DNA of 16,891 bases from Candidatus Kuenenia stuttgartensis. GTDB lineage: Bacteria; Bacteroidota; Bacteroidia; Flavobacteriales_D; Crocinitomicaceae. Below, in pieces: positions 8,093 to 15,220 of the stretch (positions are counted from its first letter, which is position 1; each line of letters begins with the position of its first letter). A model generated the notes under the pieces. That model ran no database searches. It worked only from the letters and a program-made list of their open reading frames with translations, and was not told the origin of the DNA. The DNA is taken from contig CALPRR020000035.1 of assembly GCA_943326025.2 (NCBI GenBank), positions 1 to 16,891 of the forward strand, given 5' to 3'. The translations under genes were made by a program, and so were the position numbers.

Positions 8093-9493
8093 ATGGAAAC
8101 GTTAATTCAACAAAAAGGAAATAAAAGAATGCGTTACAGTATCGCATTTCTAACATTGATAACTATTTCTGGTATTAGTTATTATTACTATCTATCGAGA
8201 TATATAGATGGTATTATACCGCCATTTGGAAAAAGCACACCTTTTATTTGTGAAACATTTGAAGCAGAAAAGGGCATAGAATTTCATCAACCTACGGGCA
8301 CTCACATTGTCATTCCTGCGAATGCTTTAGTGGATGAAAATGGTAATACAGTAACTGGAAAAGTAACGCTGAAATTTAGAGAATTTCAAAATGCAAGAGA
8401 AATCTTTTTATCTGGTATACCAATGCAATTAAAAGAAGATCGTTCTAATTATTTTTCTTCAGCTGGAATGATGGAATTGCGTGTTTTCAAAGAAGATAAA
8501 CCTTTACAAATAGCTAAAGACAAAAAGGTTGAAGTAGAATTAGCTTCTGCAATTCAACCAACAGGTGATTATAAATTATACCAATTTAAAAATGATGTAG
8601 AATGGGATAATGGAACAACTTTTGAGACGAAAAAGAATACGCGAAGAGATGAAGCATTAGCTGCTTTACCTGATCGTCCAGCTGCTCCAACAAATCCACA
8701 AATAGACACTTCTAAATTTATTTTCGAACTAATTTCTGACTATAGCAAAATGCCTCAACTAAAGACTTGGAAAAACATTAAATGGCGATTCATTCGATCA
8801 GAAGATCAACTTGAACCTCAAGAAGCGTTGCGTATTTCATGGGATAAAATTTCAATTGAGCCATTGGAAAATGAAGAAAATACATTCACATTAAAATTTA
8901 GTGTTAAAATGATCGGGCCAAAAAGTGAAATAGTTTCTAGAACCTATTCAATGGTTGCCTCCCCAGAACTCACAGGAAAAAAATTAGAGTTAGCGATTAG
9001 AAATTACAACGATAAATTAGAAGAATATAAAATCGAATTTGCAAAAATTGAAGAAGAAGAAAATAGAATAATGTTAGAAAGTGGCCTTGTCAATGTATTT
9101 CAAATTGCTGAATTAGGAATCTTCAACATTGACTGCTTAAAAACAGACAACATTTTAGCAACAGTAGATTTCAACTTTGATTTTGAAAATGAAATTTCTC
9201 CAAAGTTGAATAGAGTGATGCTTTATTTAGTATTACACAAAGAACGTTCAGTTGTGAAATTCAATGCGTTTGATTGGGATCATATTCCAGTAGCCAAATC
9301 TGATTGTTCACTTTTAGCTGTTTTGCCAAACGGTAAAGTTGCCTATGTGTCAAAAGAGAACTTTGAGAAGACAATTTCTAAATTCAATAAATTGGTTTCA
9401 GGAATGGTTATCAATTTTAAAACTGAAAGAAAAGAATATAGTGAAGTCGCTGATTTATTCAAAACACCAAGTGATGCATCGAGATTAAATTAA
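8093..9493 (+). CDS. Membrane-anchored protein with large extracytoplasmic part, family unnamed
   Basis: This 466-residue protein has a short basic N-terminus, one hydrophobic segment at about 15-34 and then a long soluble part, so it is probably anchored in the inner membrane and faces the periplasm. Residues 69-98 contain GTHIVIPANALVDENGNTVT followed by GKVTLKFREF. The phrase recalls ZU5-like beta domains and a group of uncharacterised Bacteroidota envelope proteins. Nearby LSGIPM and SSAGMMELRVF belong to the same conserved block. A charged, probably coiled-coil helix covers about 301-327. No enzyme motif is seen. The alternative start at Met13 would still keep the membrane segment. It lies 11 bases after the propeller gene and 19 before the next, so all three are very likely co-transcribed and may form one envelope complex. 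Confidence 0.7.
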   Translation: METLIQQKGNKRMRYSIAFLTLITISGISYYYYLSRYIDGIIPPFGKSTPFICETFEAEKGIEFHQPTGTHIVIPANALVDENGNTVTGKVTLKFREFQNAREIFLSGIPMQLKEDRSNYFSSAGMMELRVFKEDKPLQIAKDKKVEVELASAIQPTGDYKLYQFKNDVEWDNGTTFETKKNTRRDEALAALPDRPAAPTNPQIDTSKFIFELISDYSKMPQLKTWKNIKWRFIRSEDQLEPQEALRISWDKISIEPLENEENTFTLKFSVKMIGPKSEIVSRTYSMVASPELTGKKLELAIRNYNDKLEEYKIEFAKIEEEENRIMLESGLVNVFQIAELGIFNIDCLKTDNILATVDFNFDFENEISPKLNRVMLYLVLHKERSVVKFNAFDWDHIPVAKSDCSLLAVLPNGKVAYVSKENFEKTISKFNKLVSGMVINFKTERKEYSEVADLFKTPSDASRLN

Positions 9494-9512
9494 AAAACTA
9501 AATTTTTGAGTC

Positions 9513-11411
9513 ATGGAAAATATATTAAAAACATTATTTGCTATACTAGTTGCAAGCGCTTCTGTCTTGGCAAATGACAACGAATGGAAATCAATTGATT
9601 CAGAAATTAAATTTGTTTTCATTCCAAAACAATCAAGTACAAAAATTGAATTGATACGTTTGTATAAAAACAATGTTTTCGAACATTTAATTTATACACC
9701 CGATAAAAAATACTCTAAATCGAATGAAAATTTAGAACAATTACATAAAAGTAATGTCAAACGCAATACAGGTACTTACAGTTTAAAAACAGATAAATTA
9801 AGTTTTACTTGTTTGGAAAAAGATTTTACTTCGGATATCTACACAAAACAGTTGGTAATTGCTGATCGTAAAATTTACAAAAACAAACTACAAAGTTTAC
9901 TAAACAAAAAAGAGTTTCTGTTCAAATCAACCGCTGTTAAAAAATATGAAATGCCTTTTTACTTAGACCCAATTTCAAATCGAATTGTAACCAATTCAGA
10001 TGCTGAAAAAAAATTAGATTTAAGTGATTTAGTAAACTTCTTAACGAAAAAGAAACAAAAAGAGTTAGATAAATATCAAGCAATTATTGATTTTCTCCAA
10101 AAAGATATTGCACTAGATGAAGAACTAAAACTGACAAATTATCAAAAGTTAGACGAACAAATGGTGCGCAATATTTTAAGCGGAAACGAACGCACAGCAA
10201 ACAGCAAGTTATTAGCAGAAAGCATCGCCATTTTAGGGAAATTAGCAAATTTGAATATCCGAAGCATTGATGGAGTGATCAAACAAGAAAAAGGATTCGG
10301 TTATCAAAATATTGAACATTCTTGGAATCAAATAAATAGCAATGATAAAGCCGTTTTGAGCGATGCTTTCATGGGTGATAACTGGTTAGTGGTAAATCCT
10401 AATCTGATGATTTTCACCCATTTTCCAAATAATGAAACAGATCAATTGCTAGAACATCCCATTTCGATAACTGATTTTAATCAACTTGTGTGGATGGAGC
10501 CAAAAAGTGTAGATGCAAAATTCAATACATTTTTACCAGCTAAACATTCTTTAACAGCGAACAATAAAGTGGATGTTTTAATCAATGAAACACCCATTTC
10601 GATGAAAATTGAATTTTTCAATTTCAACGTTGCAAAGAATGAATTTGATAAAAATGCAACATCAATTCCAAACATCAAAACAGAACAATTCGAAAACAAA
10701 ACTTACTTCAATATTCCAATTGAAGCACCGTTTGGAAAACTTGTCATGTCAACACCCAACGGTTTTAAAATTGTCTATTTAATTAACAATAATGGTCAAG
10801 AAGAAACAGAAGTTAGAGATATTATCAAAAAGGTTTTTCTTAAAAAATCAGTGCTTTCAAAAACAAATAATACTTTAAAACCAAAACTTAACACTACTGT
10901 GAAAGTGCTTGCATGGGAAAATTCCACAGAACCCTTTTTAAAGGATTTATCGAATTTGATCAAAGAAGATCCAACATTACTTCAATCTCCACTAATTGCC
11001 GAAGCAAGAAAATTCTACGGACAAAAAGAATTGGAAGGGAAAGAAAACAACAAAGTAATTTTAGAATTTTTTAAAGGAACGGGAAATGGAAAAATAAAAA
11101 GCGACGAAGTAGCATGGTGCAGTGTTTTTGTGGGTTATTGTGCTAGAAAAGCAGGCTACGATTTCAAAATAAAACCCGCTGCAAAATCTTGGCTTGAAAT
11201 AGGTAAAAAAGTAACCGAACCAAAACCAGGAGACATCGTTATTTTTTGGAGAGAAGATCCCAACTCATGGAAAGGCCATGTATCCATCTTCATCGGAAAA
11301 GACGAAGAAACAAATGAAATTATTTGCTTAGGCGGGAATCAAGACGATCAAGTATGTATTAGAAAATACAATGCCAGTTCAGTTTTAGGGTTTAGACATT
11401 TGGAGAAATGA
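9513..11411 (+). CDS. Exported transglutaminase-like (catalytic Cys replaced) plus TIGR02594-type peptidoglycan hydrolase fusion
   Basis: This 632-residue protein has a signal peptide ending near Ala20. A transglutaminase/kyphoscoliosis-peptidase-like domain covers about 178-330. Its lead helix resembles 'AIxxFLxxxI', followed by HSWNQI (His269), LSDAF (Asp284) and the family's typical IFTHFP at 300-305 with QLLEHPIS after it. Where the family has its catalytic Cys, the best match is Ser231 (ERTANSKLLA), so this domain is probably inactive. A beta-rich linker follows. The C-terminal domain at about 495-632 fits TIGR02594/NlpC-P60-CHAP-like amidases: ARKFYGQKE, AWCSVFVGYC (Cys536), PKPGDIVIFW, WKGHVSIF (His589), LGGNQ (Asn609) and LGFR. 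That domain looks intact and should cut peptide bonds in peptidoglycan in the periplasm. It is the last gene of the operon. Confidence 0.82.
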   Translation: MENILKTLFAILVASASVLANDNEWKSIDSEIKFVFIPKQSSTKIELIRLYKNNVFEHLIYTPDKKYSKSNENLEQLHKSNVKRNTGTYSLKTDKLSFTCLEKDFTSDIYTKQLVIADRKIYKNKLQSLLNKKEFLFKSTAVKKYEMPFYLDPISNRIVTNSDAEKKLDLSDLVNFLTKKKQKELDKYQAIIDFLQKDIALDEELKLTNYQKLDEQMVRNILSGNERTANSKLLAESIAILGKLANLNIRSIDGVIKQEKGFGYQNIEHSWNQINSNDKAVLSDAFMGDNWLVVNPNLMIFTHFPNNETDQLLEHPISITDFNQLVWMEPKSVDAKFNTFLPAKHSLTANNKVDVLINETPISMKIEFFNFNVAKNEFDKNATSIPNIKTEQFENKTYFNIPIEAPFGKLVMSTPNGFKIVYLINNNGQEETEVRDIIKKVFLKKSVLSKTNNTLKPKLNTTVKVLAWENSTEPFLKDLSNLIKEDPTLLQSPLIAEARKFYGQKELEGKENNKVILEFFKGTGNGKIKSDEVAWCSVFVGYCARKAGYDFKIKPAAKSWLEIGKKVTEPKPGDIVIFWREDPNSWKGHVSIFIGKDEETNEIICLGGNQDDQVCIRKYNASSVLGFRHLEK

Positions 11412-11442
11412 AAATTTTAAATTAATAACATCCTCCCCCTAA

Positions 11443-11524
11443 CCCCCTCCAAAGGGGGAAGACATAGATATCCGAAAATTTACACTAAAAAATATGTATG
11501 AACTTCTTCCCCCTTTGGAGGGGG
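11443..11524. repeat. GC-rich inverted-repeat element (two perfect 19-bp arms)
   Basis: CCCCCTCCAAAGGGGGAAG at 11443-11461 is the exact reverse complement of 11506-11524, with 44 AT-rich bases between. Each arm is itself a partial palindrome (CCCCCT...AGGGGG). Similar 'CCTCCCCCTAACCCCCTCCAAAGGGGGA' strings are, as I recall, common between genes in flavobacteria, which suggests a dispersed REP- or MITE-like element. It lies 31 bases after the operon's stop codon and could also fold in the transcript. Confidence 0.75.
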
Positions 11525-11563
11525 AAACGCAGAATATAGAACAAAGCTTATTACCTGTATAAA

Positions 11564-11614
11564 AAAACCCATGAAAAATTAAATTATAATTTTAATTTTT
11601 CATGGGTTTTATAA
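11564..11614 (+). terminator. Strong hairpin terminator after the envelope operon
   Basis: AAAACCCATGAAAAATTAAA at 11564-11583 is perfectly complementary to 11591-11610, giving a 20-bp stem with a 7-base loop, flanked by an A run on the left and a T run on the right. It ends transcription coming from the operon before the metB-like gene and could work in both directions. Confidence 0.85.
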
Positions 11615-11649
11615 TTAAAAAAGATCTTCTCTGTTTATAAGAAATCTAA

Positions 11650-11657
11650 TAACTTTG
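11650..11657 (+). promoter_or_regulatory. -7 promoter box (TAACTTTG) of the metB-like gene
   Basis: TAACTTTG fits the Bacteroidota TAnnTTTG consensus and lies 38 bases before the ATG at 11696, just after the terminator. The -33 element is not clear. Confidence 0.6.
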
Positions 11658-11695
11658 TTTCAAACATTAATAAACACAAACAATATTACATACTT

Positions 11696-12835
11696 ATGAA
11701 ATTCGGTACTAAAGCCATACATGCTGGTGTTCAACCTGATCCTGCTACAGGCGCAATCATGACTCCAATTTATCAAACTTCGACTTATGTTCAAGATGGT
11801 ATTGGAAATCATAAAGGATATGAATATTCTAGAACATTGAATCCAACGCGTGATGCTTTAGAAAAAAATATCGCTGCAATTGAAAATGGAAAATATGGTG
11901 CTTGTTTCGGTTCTGGTTTAGCTGCCATTGATTGTATCATCAAAATGCTAAATCCTGGAGATGAAGTAATTTCAACAAACGATTTATATGGCGGTTCATA
12001 CCGTTTATTCAAAACGATTTTTGAAAAATATGGTATTGTATTTCATTTTGTAGACATGAATAATGTTGCAAATGTTGAAGGTTTCGTGAACGAGAAAACA
12101 AAATTAATTTGGGTCGAAACACCAACAAACCCAATGATGAATATAGTAGATATCGAAGAAATGGCAAAAAAAGCAAAAAAAGCAAATGCAATGTTAGCTG
12201 TAGACAATACGTTCGCAACTCCTTATTTACAAAACCCTTTGGATTTAGGTGCTGATATCGTGATGCATTCAGCTACCAAATATTTGGGAGGTCATTCAGA
12301 TGTTGTTATGGGAGCTTTAGTAACGTCAAATGATGAGATTGCGAAAGAAATGTACCGCATTCAAAATTCATCAGGAGCTGTTACTGCACCAATGGATTCT
12401 TTCTTGGTTTTGAGAGGTATCAAAACTTTACACATTCGTATGCAACGTCATTGTGAAAATGGAGAGAAAATTGCTCATTTTTTAAAAACTCATCCAAAAG
12501 TAGAAAACGTTTATTGGCCTGGATTTGAAACACATCCAAATCATGAAATTGCTAAAAAACAAATGAGCGGTTTTGGTGGAATGATTTCATTTTCATTAAA
12601 AGGAAATAAATTAGAAGATGCGCATGAAATCGTCAAAAGAGTAGAATTGTTTGCTTTAGCTGAATCTCTAGGAGGTGTTGAATCATTAATTGGTCACCCA
12701 GCAACGATGACACATGCCTCCATTCCAAAAGTAGAAAGAGAAAAATCAGGAATTGTTGATTCATTGATTCGTTTAAGTGTTGGTATTGAAGATGTCGAAG
12801 ATTTAATAGATGATTTGAAGCAGGCTTTGGGTTAA
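11696..12835 (+). CDS. metB: Cystathionine gamma-synthase / gamma-lyase family PLP enzyme
   Basis: This 379-residue protein has the normal length for the Cys/Met metabolism PLP family. Visible hallmarks are the start MKFGTKAIHAG, YEYSRTLNPTRDALE, a glycine-rich cofactor loop with GSGLAAI, VDNTFATPYLQNPLDLGADIV, the PLP Schiff-base lysine Lys195 in HSATKYLGGHSD, and SLGGVESLIGHPATMTHASIP near the end. In the cytoplasm such enzymes either join cysteine to an activated homoserine (methionine synthesis) or split cystathionine to cysteine (transsulfuration). Sequence reading alone does not separate these, and the symbol metB is the usual label rather than a proven activity. It stands alone with its own promoter box at 11650 and shares a terminator with the convergent hipA-like gene. 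Confidence 0.9.
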   Translation: MKFGTKAIHAGVQPDPATGAIMTPIYQTSTYVQDGIGNHKGYEYSRTLNPTRDALEKNIAAIENGKYGACFGSGLAAIDCIIKMLNPGDEVISTNDLYGGSYRLFKTIFEKYGIVFHFVDMNNVANVEGFVNEKTKLIWVETPTNPMMNIVDIEEMAKKAKKANAMLAVDNTFATPYLQNPLDLGADIVMHSATKYLGGHSDVVMGALVTSNDEIAKEMYRIQNSSGAVTAPMDSFLVLRGIKTLHIRMQRHCENGEKIAHFLKTHPKVENVYWPGFETHPNHEIAKKQMSGFGGMISFSLKGNKLEDAHEIVKRVELFALAESLGGVESLIGHPATMTHASIPKVEREKSGIVDSLIRLSVGIEDVEDLIDDLKQALG

Positions 12836-12881
12836 TTTAGATGGAGCCTGAAATGAAGTTTTAGATTGATACTAAATATTT

Positions 12882-12921
12882 AAAATTCCCAAAACGAGCT
12901 TTTCTCAATTGGGAATTTTTA
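12882..12921. terminator. Bidirectional terminator between metB-like and hipA-like genes
   Basis: AAATTCCCAA at 12883-12892 pairs with TTGGGAATTT at 12909-12918. T-rich sequence follows on the plus strand and AT-rich sequence on the minus strand. The right arm lies directly beside the stop codon of the hipA-like gene (12919-12921). Confidence 0.8.
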
Positions 12922-14148
12922 TTTTACTTTTCTAATTGCATCTGAAATTATTTTCCTTGAAGCAGTTTCTACATTCGCTTCTTTTGCAAAATATTCCCAA
13001 TTTGAAACAACCTCTTTCATACTTTTTATAATCTTATCACCGTTCGCTATTCTAAAGTGATTTACTAATTTCATTAAATCAGAGGTGCTTGGTTGTTTAC
13101 TCTCTCCAGCAATCATTGTACTATGAAAACCATGAGATGAACTAGAAAAAGTTAAATCATAAGCTGGTGCAAATTTCCATTTTCCATTTCTATCCATCAA
13201 AAATGAAAAGTTTTTGCTGTGATCATCTCTATTATTTGAAAAAACATTAAATGCTGCCAATGCTAACACTTTATCGTATGCACGTATATCTTTCTCAAGT
13301 AGAAATGCACAATCCATCAAGTGTCCATAATCTAAATTGCTCAATCTAAAATTATCATTCATTAAACCAGCAGCAGAATGCATATGAAATCTAGCATCTT
13401 TACTTCGATCAAAACGTTTTGTTCCAAAATAAACGTTTCCAGATTTACCCGTAAAAAGTTTAGACTCACTCATCTCAAGGCCAACAGCATTCGCCATTTT
13501 ATAATATGCATACTCAATATTCGCTATGTCTACTCTATCTTGAGAGGAGGGAAATTTTATTATCCAATGTTCATATCCTTCAGGTAAAACATTTTTTCCA
13601 TAGACCAAATGATCTGTTTTGGGGTTATAGCCTACCATAATTTTTGGTCTTGCTCCACCTGATGAACCTCCAAGATTATATAAATCTTCTAATAAATCGA
13701 AACTTTTACCTTCTAAAACTTCTTTTACTTCATTGCTTATAATATCTAATTCCAAACTTTCTCTTTCAAAAAAATGTTCAGAAAAAATAGGTCTATATGT
13801 TAACGCTCCCAACCCATTTAACCCAACAAAAGATAACCTATCTAAATTCGATATTTCATTTAGATTTATCCCTTCTGAAATTAATTTTCGATCAACTAAC
13901 AATTTTCCCCAACCATCAGGAAGTGAGTCAGAAAAAACACCAAATAATCTATCGAAAGGAATCGGTTCAGCTTGATAAATCTTATTGGATAAATTTAATT
14001 TTAAAGGCGAAATTTCAATTCCTTTATCTATAAAAGATTTATAATATTTAAAATAGATCTCTTTTTTATCAGCAATTAATTCACCAACTTCAATTTCGTT
14101 GTTTTTTTCAAAATTAAGAGAAACAATTATTTTATTTATTTGCCCCAT
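12919..14148 (-). CDS. hipA: HipA-family serine/threonine kinase toxin
   Basis: The 409-residue protein starts at ATG 14148, one base after the antitoxin stop, which suggests translational coupling. A GTG at 14166 would add six residues and overlap the antitoxin. An N-terminal HipA subdomain includes FGVFSDSLPDGWG. A glycine/serine loop, GGSSGGARPK, is at 160-169. HWIIKFPS carries a likely nucleotide-contacting Lys. The catalytic loop NNRDDHSKNFSF has Asp308 aligned with the catalytic Asp of E. coli HipA (D-x-H-x-K-N). The metal-binding Asp331 lies in PAYDLT. HipA toxins phosphorylate a cytoplasmic target (glutamyl-tRNA synthetase in E. coli), which slows growth until they are neutralised by HipB. 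All key residues look intact. The target in this lineage is unknown. Confidence 0.9.
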   Translation of the reverse strand: MGQINKIIVSLNFEKNNEIEVGELIADKKEIYFKYYKSFIDKGIEISPLKLNLSNKIYQAEPIPFDRLFGVFSDSLPDGWGKLLVDRKLISEGINLNEISNLDRLSFVGLNGLGALTYRPIFSEHFFERESLELDIISNEVKEVLEGKSFDLLEDLYNLGGSSGGARPKIMVGYNPKTDHLVYGKNVLPEGYEHWIIKFPSSQDRVDIANIEYAYYKMANAVGLEMSESKLFTGKSGNVYFGTKRFDRSKDARFHMHSAAGLMNDNFRLSNLDYGHLMDCAFLLEKDIRAYDKVLALAAFNVFSNNRDDHSKNFSFLMDRNGKWKFAPAYDLTFSSSSHGFHSTMIAGESKQPSTSDLMKLVNHFRIANGDKIIKSMKEVVSNWEYFAKEANVETASRKIISDAIRKVK

Positions 14149-14149
14149 T

Positions 14150-14437
14150 TCAACGCGTTTTATCACTAAATAATTTTTCGATATCTTCTAAATTATTTTG
14201 ATCTTCCAATAGTTTATCGAAATCATCTAAGCGATTTAAAAGATGAGATAATTTTAATAGAGATTCAAGAGAAATCAATCCTGTCCGTTCAAATCTTTTA
14301 ATACTCCCTAATGATACTCCTGAGCGATCAGCTAACTCTTGTTGAGAAAAACCAGCTTTTTTACGTAAAACTTTATGACGTTTTGCTAACATAAGCATTA
14401 CATCAAATGGATTTTTTGTAAGTGAGAAGTTTAGCAT
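14150..14437 (-). CDS. hipB: HipB-like XRE-family antitoxin and repressor
   Basis: A 95-residue protein from ATG 14437. A TTG at 14458 would lengthen it by seven residues but lies too close to the predicted transcription start. The helix-turn-helix at about residues 22-67 (LRKKAGFSQQELADRSGVS, then IKRFERTG, ISLESLLKLSHLL) is of the Cro/CI/XRE type. In hipBA systems this protein binds the kinase toxin and represses the shared promoter. The C-terminal tail (DDFDKLLEDQ to SDKTR) is acidic and probably flexible, as expected for the degradable or toxin-contacting part of an antitoxin. Its gene is followed one base later by the hipA-like gene. Confidence 0.88.
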   Translation of the reverse strand: MLNFSLTKNPFDVMLMLAKRHKVLRKKAGFSQQELADRSGVSLGSIKRFERTGLISLESLLKLSHLLNRLDDFDKLLEDQNNLEDIEKLFSDKTR

Positions 14438-14443
14438 AAAGGG

Positions 14444-14455
14444 TAATATATTAAC
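14444..14455 (-). promoter_or_regulatory. Candidate HipB operator, copy 1 (TAATATATTAAC)
   Basis: This 12-base site with palindromic core TAATATATTA is repeated exactly at 14485-14496. It lies between the -7 box and the antitoxin ATG and would cover the transcription start. Confidence 0.6.
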
Positions 14456-14463
14456 CAAATATA
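14456..14463 (-). promoter_or_regulatory. -7 promoter box (TATATTTG) of hipBA
   Basis: On the minus strand TATATTTG is a perfect TAnnTTTG box. It predicts a start of transcription near 14449 and a leader of about 12 bases to the ATG at 14437. It sits between the two operator copies. Confidence 0.65.
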
Positions 14464-14484
14464 GTAAAATATTCCTATAAAAGA

Positions 14485-14496
14485 TAATATATTAAC
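14485..14496 (-). promoter_or_regulatory. Candidate HipB operator, copy 2 (TAATATATTAAC)
   Basis: An exact copy of the 14444-14455 site, 41 bases away (about four helical turns), overlapping the expected -33 region of the hipBA promoter. It abuts the terminator of the upstream yceI-like gene. Confidence 0.58.
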
Positions 14497-14535
14497 TAAA
14501 AATCCCCATTAAGAATTTCTCAATGGGGATTTTTT
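14497..14535 (-). terminator. Terminator after the YceI-family gene
   Basis: AAAAATCCCCATT at 14498-14510 pairs perfectly with AATGGGGATTTTT at 14522-14534 over an 11-base loop. Read on the minus strand, the stem ends in TTTTT. It separates the yceI-like gene from hipBA, which is transcribed in the same direction. Confidence 0.87.
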
Positions 14536-14548
14536 TATTTGTTTGTTC

Positions 14549-15073
14549 TTAGTTTACTTTAGCAAATTGAGCATTTACTAATAATTTAACTTCATCAGAT
14601 ACTACGATATTCCCAGCTTCAGTAACTGCGTGGAATTCTAAACCAAATTCTTTACGACTGATTTTTCCAGAAATTTCAAAACCATGTTTTTCATTTCCAT
14701 AAGGATCAACAGCACTTCCAGAATATTCTGCTGTCAAAGTAACTTGTTTTGTATTTCCTCTTAATGTAAAATCTCCAACTAATTCAAAATCATCTCCTTT
14801 TTTAGTAAAACCAGTTGATTTGAAAGATAATTTAGGGTGATTTGCAGCGTCAAAGAAATCTGGACTTTTCAAATGACCATCTCTTTGCTCATTGTTTGTA
14901 TTGATACTATCAATTTCTGCTTCAAAAGAAAATACTGCATCTGATAAATCTGCATTGTTTGCATTGATTTCTCCATCAAATTTTGTGAAATTTCCAGAAA
15001 CAGTTGAAATCATTAAATGTTTGATTTTGAAAGTTACTTCTGAGTGTGCTGCGTCAATTTTGTATGTTGCCAT
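14549..15073 (-). CDS. YceI-family lipid-binding protein, cytosolic form
   Basis: A 174-residue protein that matches the whole YceI lipocalin-like barrel. It begins with YKIDAAHSEVTFKIKHLMIS, continues with SGNFTKFDGEI, INTNNEQRDGHLKSPDFFD, HPKLSFKST, GDFTLRGNTKQVTL and ISRKEFGLEFHAV, and ends in VKLLVNAQF. Members bind long isoprenoid or fatty-acid-like ligands in the barrel. Unlike E. coli YceI, this one has no signal peptide: the barrel starts at residue 3, so it should stay in the cytoplasm, as is common for Bacteroidota paralogues. The physiological ligand is not known. It has its own promoter box (15099-15106) and terminator. Confidence 0.92.
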   Translation of the reverse strand: MATYKIDAAHSEVTFKIKHLMISTVSGNFTKFDGEINANNADLSDAVFSFEAEIDSINTNNEQRDGHLKSPDFFDAANHPKLSFKSTGFTKKGDDFELVGDFTLRGNTKQVTLTAEYSGSAVDPYGNEKHGFEISGKISRKEFGLEFHAVTEAGNIVVSDEVKLLVNAQFAKVN

Positions 15074-15098
15074 TTCTATATTTTTAAAATTTATATTA

Positions 15099-15106
15099 CA
15101 AATATA
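15099..15106 (-). promoter_or_regulatory. -7 promoter box (TATATTTG) of the YceI-family gene
   Basis: On the minus strand TATATTTG matches TAnnTTTG exactly and lies 25 bases before the ATG at 15073. Just upstream, TAATATATTTAC at 15110-15121 differs by one base from the hipBA operator candidates. Confidence 0.6.
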
Positions 15107-15167
15107 CTCTAATATATTTACCCAGGCATTTATTTTTTATAAGAATTGAAAATAATCTTTTCTAAAA

Positions 15168-15203
15168 TAAAAATTCCTCTCCAAAAAATTGAAAAGGAAT
15201 TAG
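15168..15203 (-). terminator. Terminator after the RNase R gene
   Basis: AATTCCT at 15172-15178 pairs with AGGAATT at 15195-15201, with a further TC/GA pairing after one mismatch. On the minus strand it is followed by TTTTATTTTAG. It lies about 20 bases after the stop codon at 15221. Confidence 0.7.
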
Positions 15204-15220
15204 TTAAGTGTTTAAATGTT

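Noticed and set aside
11443..11524. Possible insertion sequence bounded by inverted repeats
   Set aside because: Only 44 bases lie between the arms, with no transposase; no target-site duplication is evident.
13378..14033. Plus-strand frames opposite the hipA-like gene
   Set aside because: They overlap each other and a well-supported kinase gene, and show no domain features.
14149..14166. GTG start at 14166 for the hipA-like gene
   Set aside because: The ATG at 14148 is one base after the antitoxin stop, which is the better coupled start; the GTG would only add six residues without family support.
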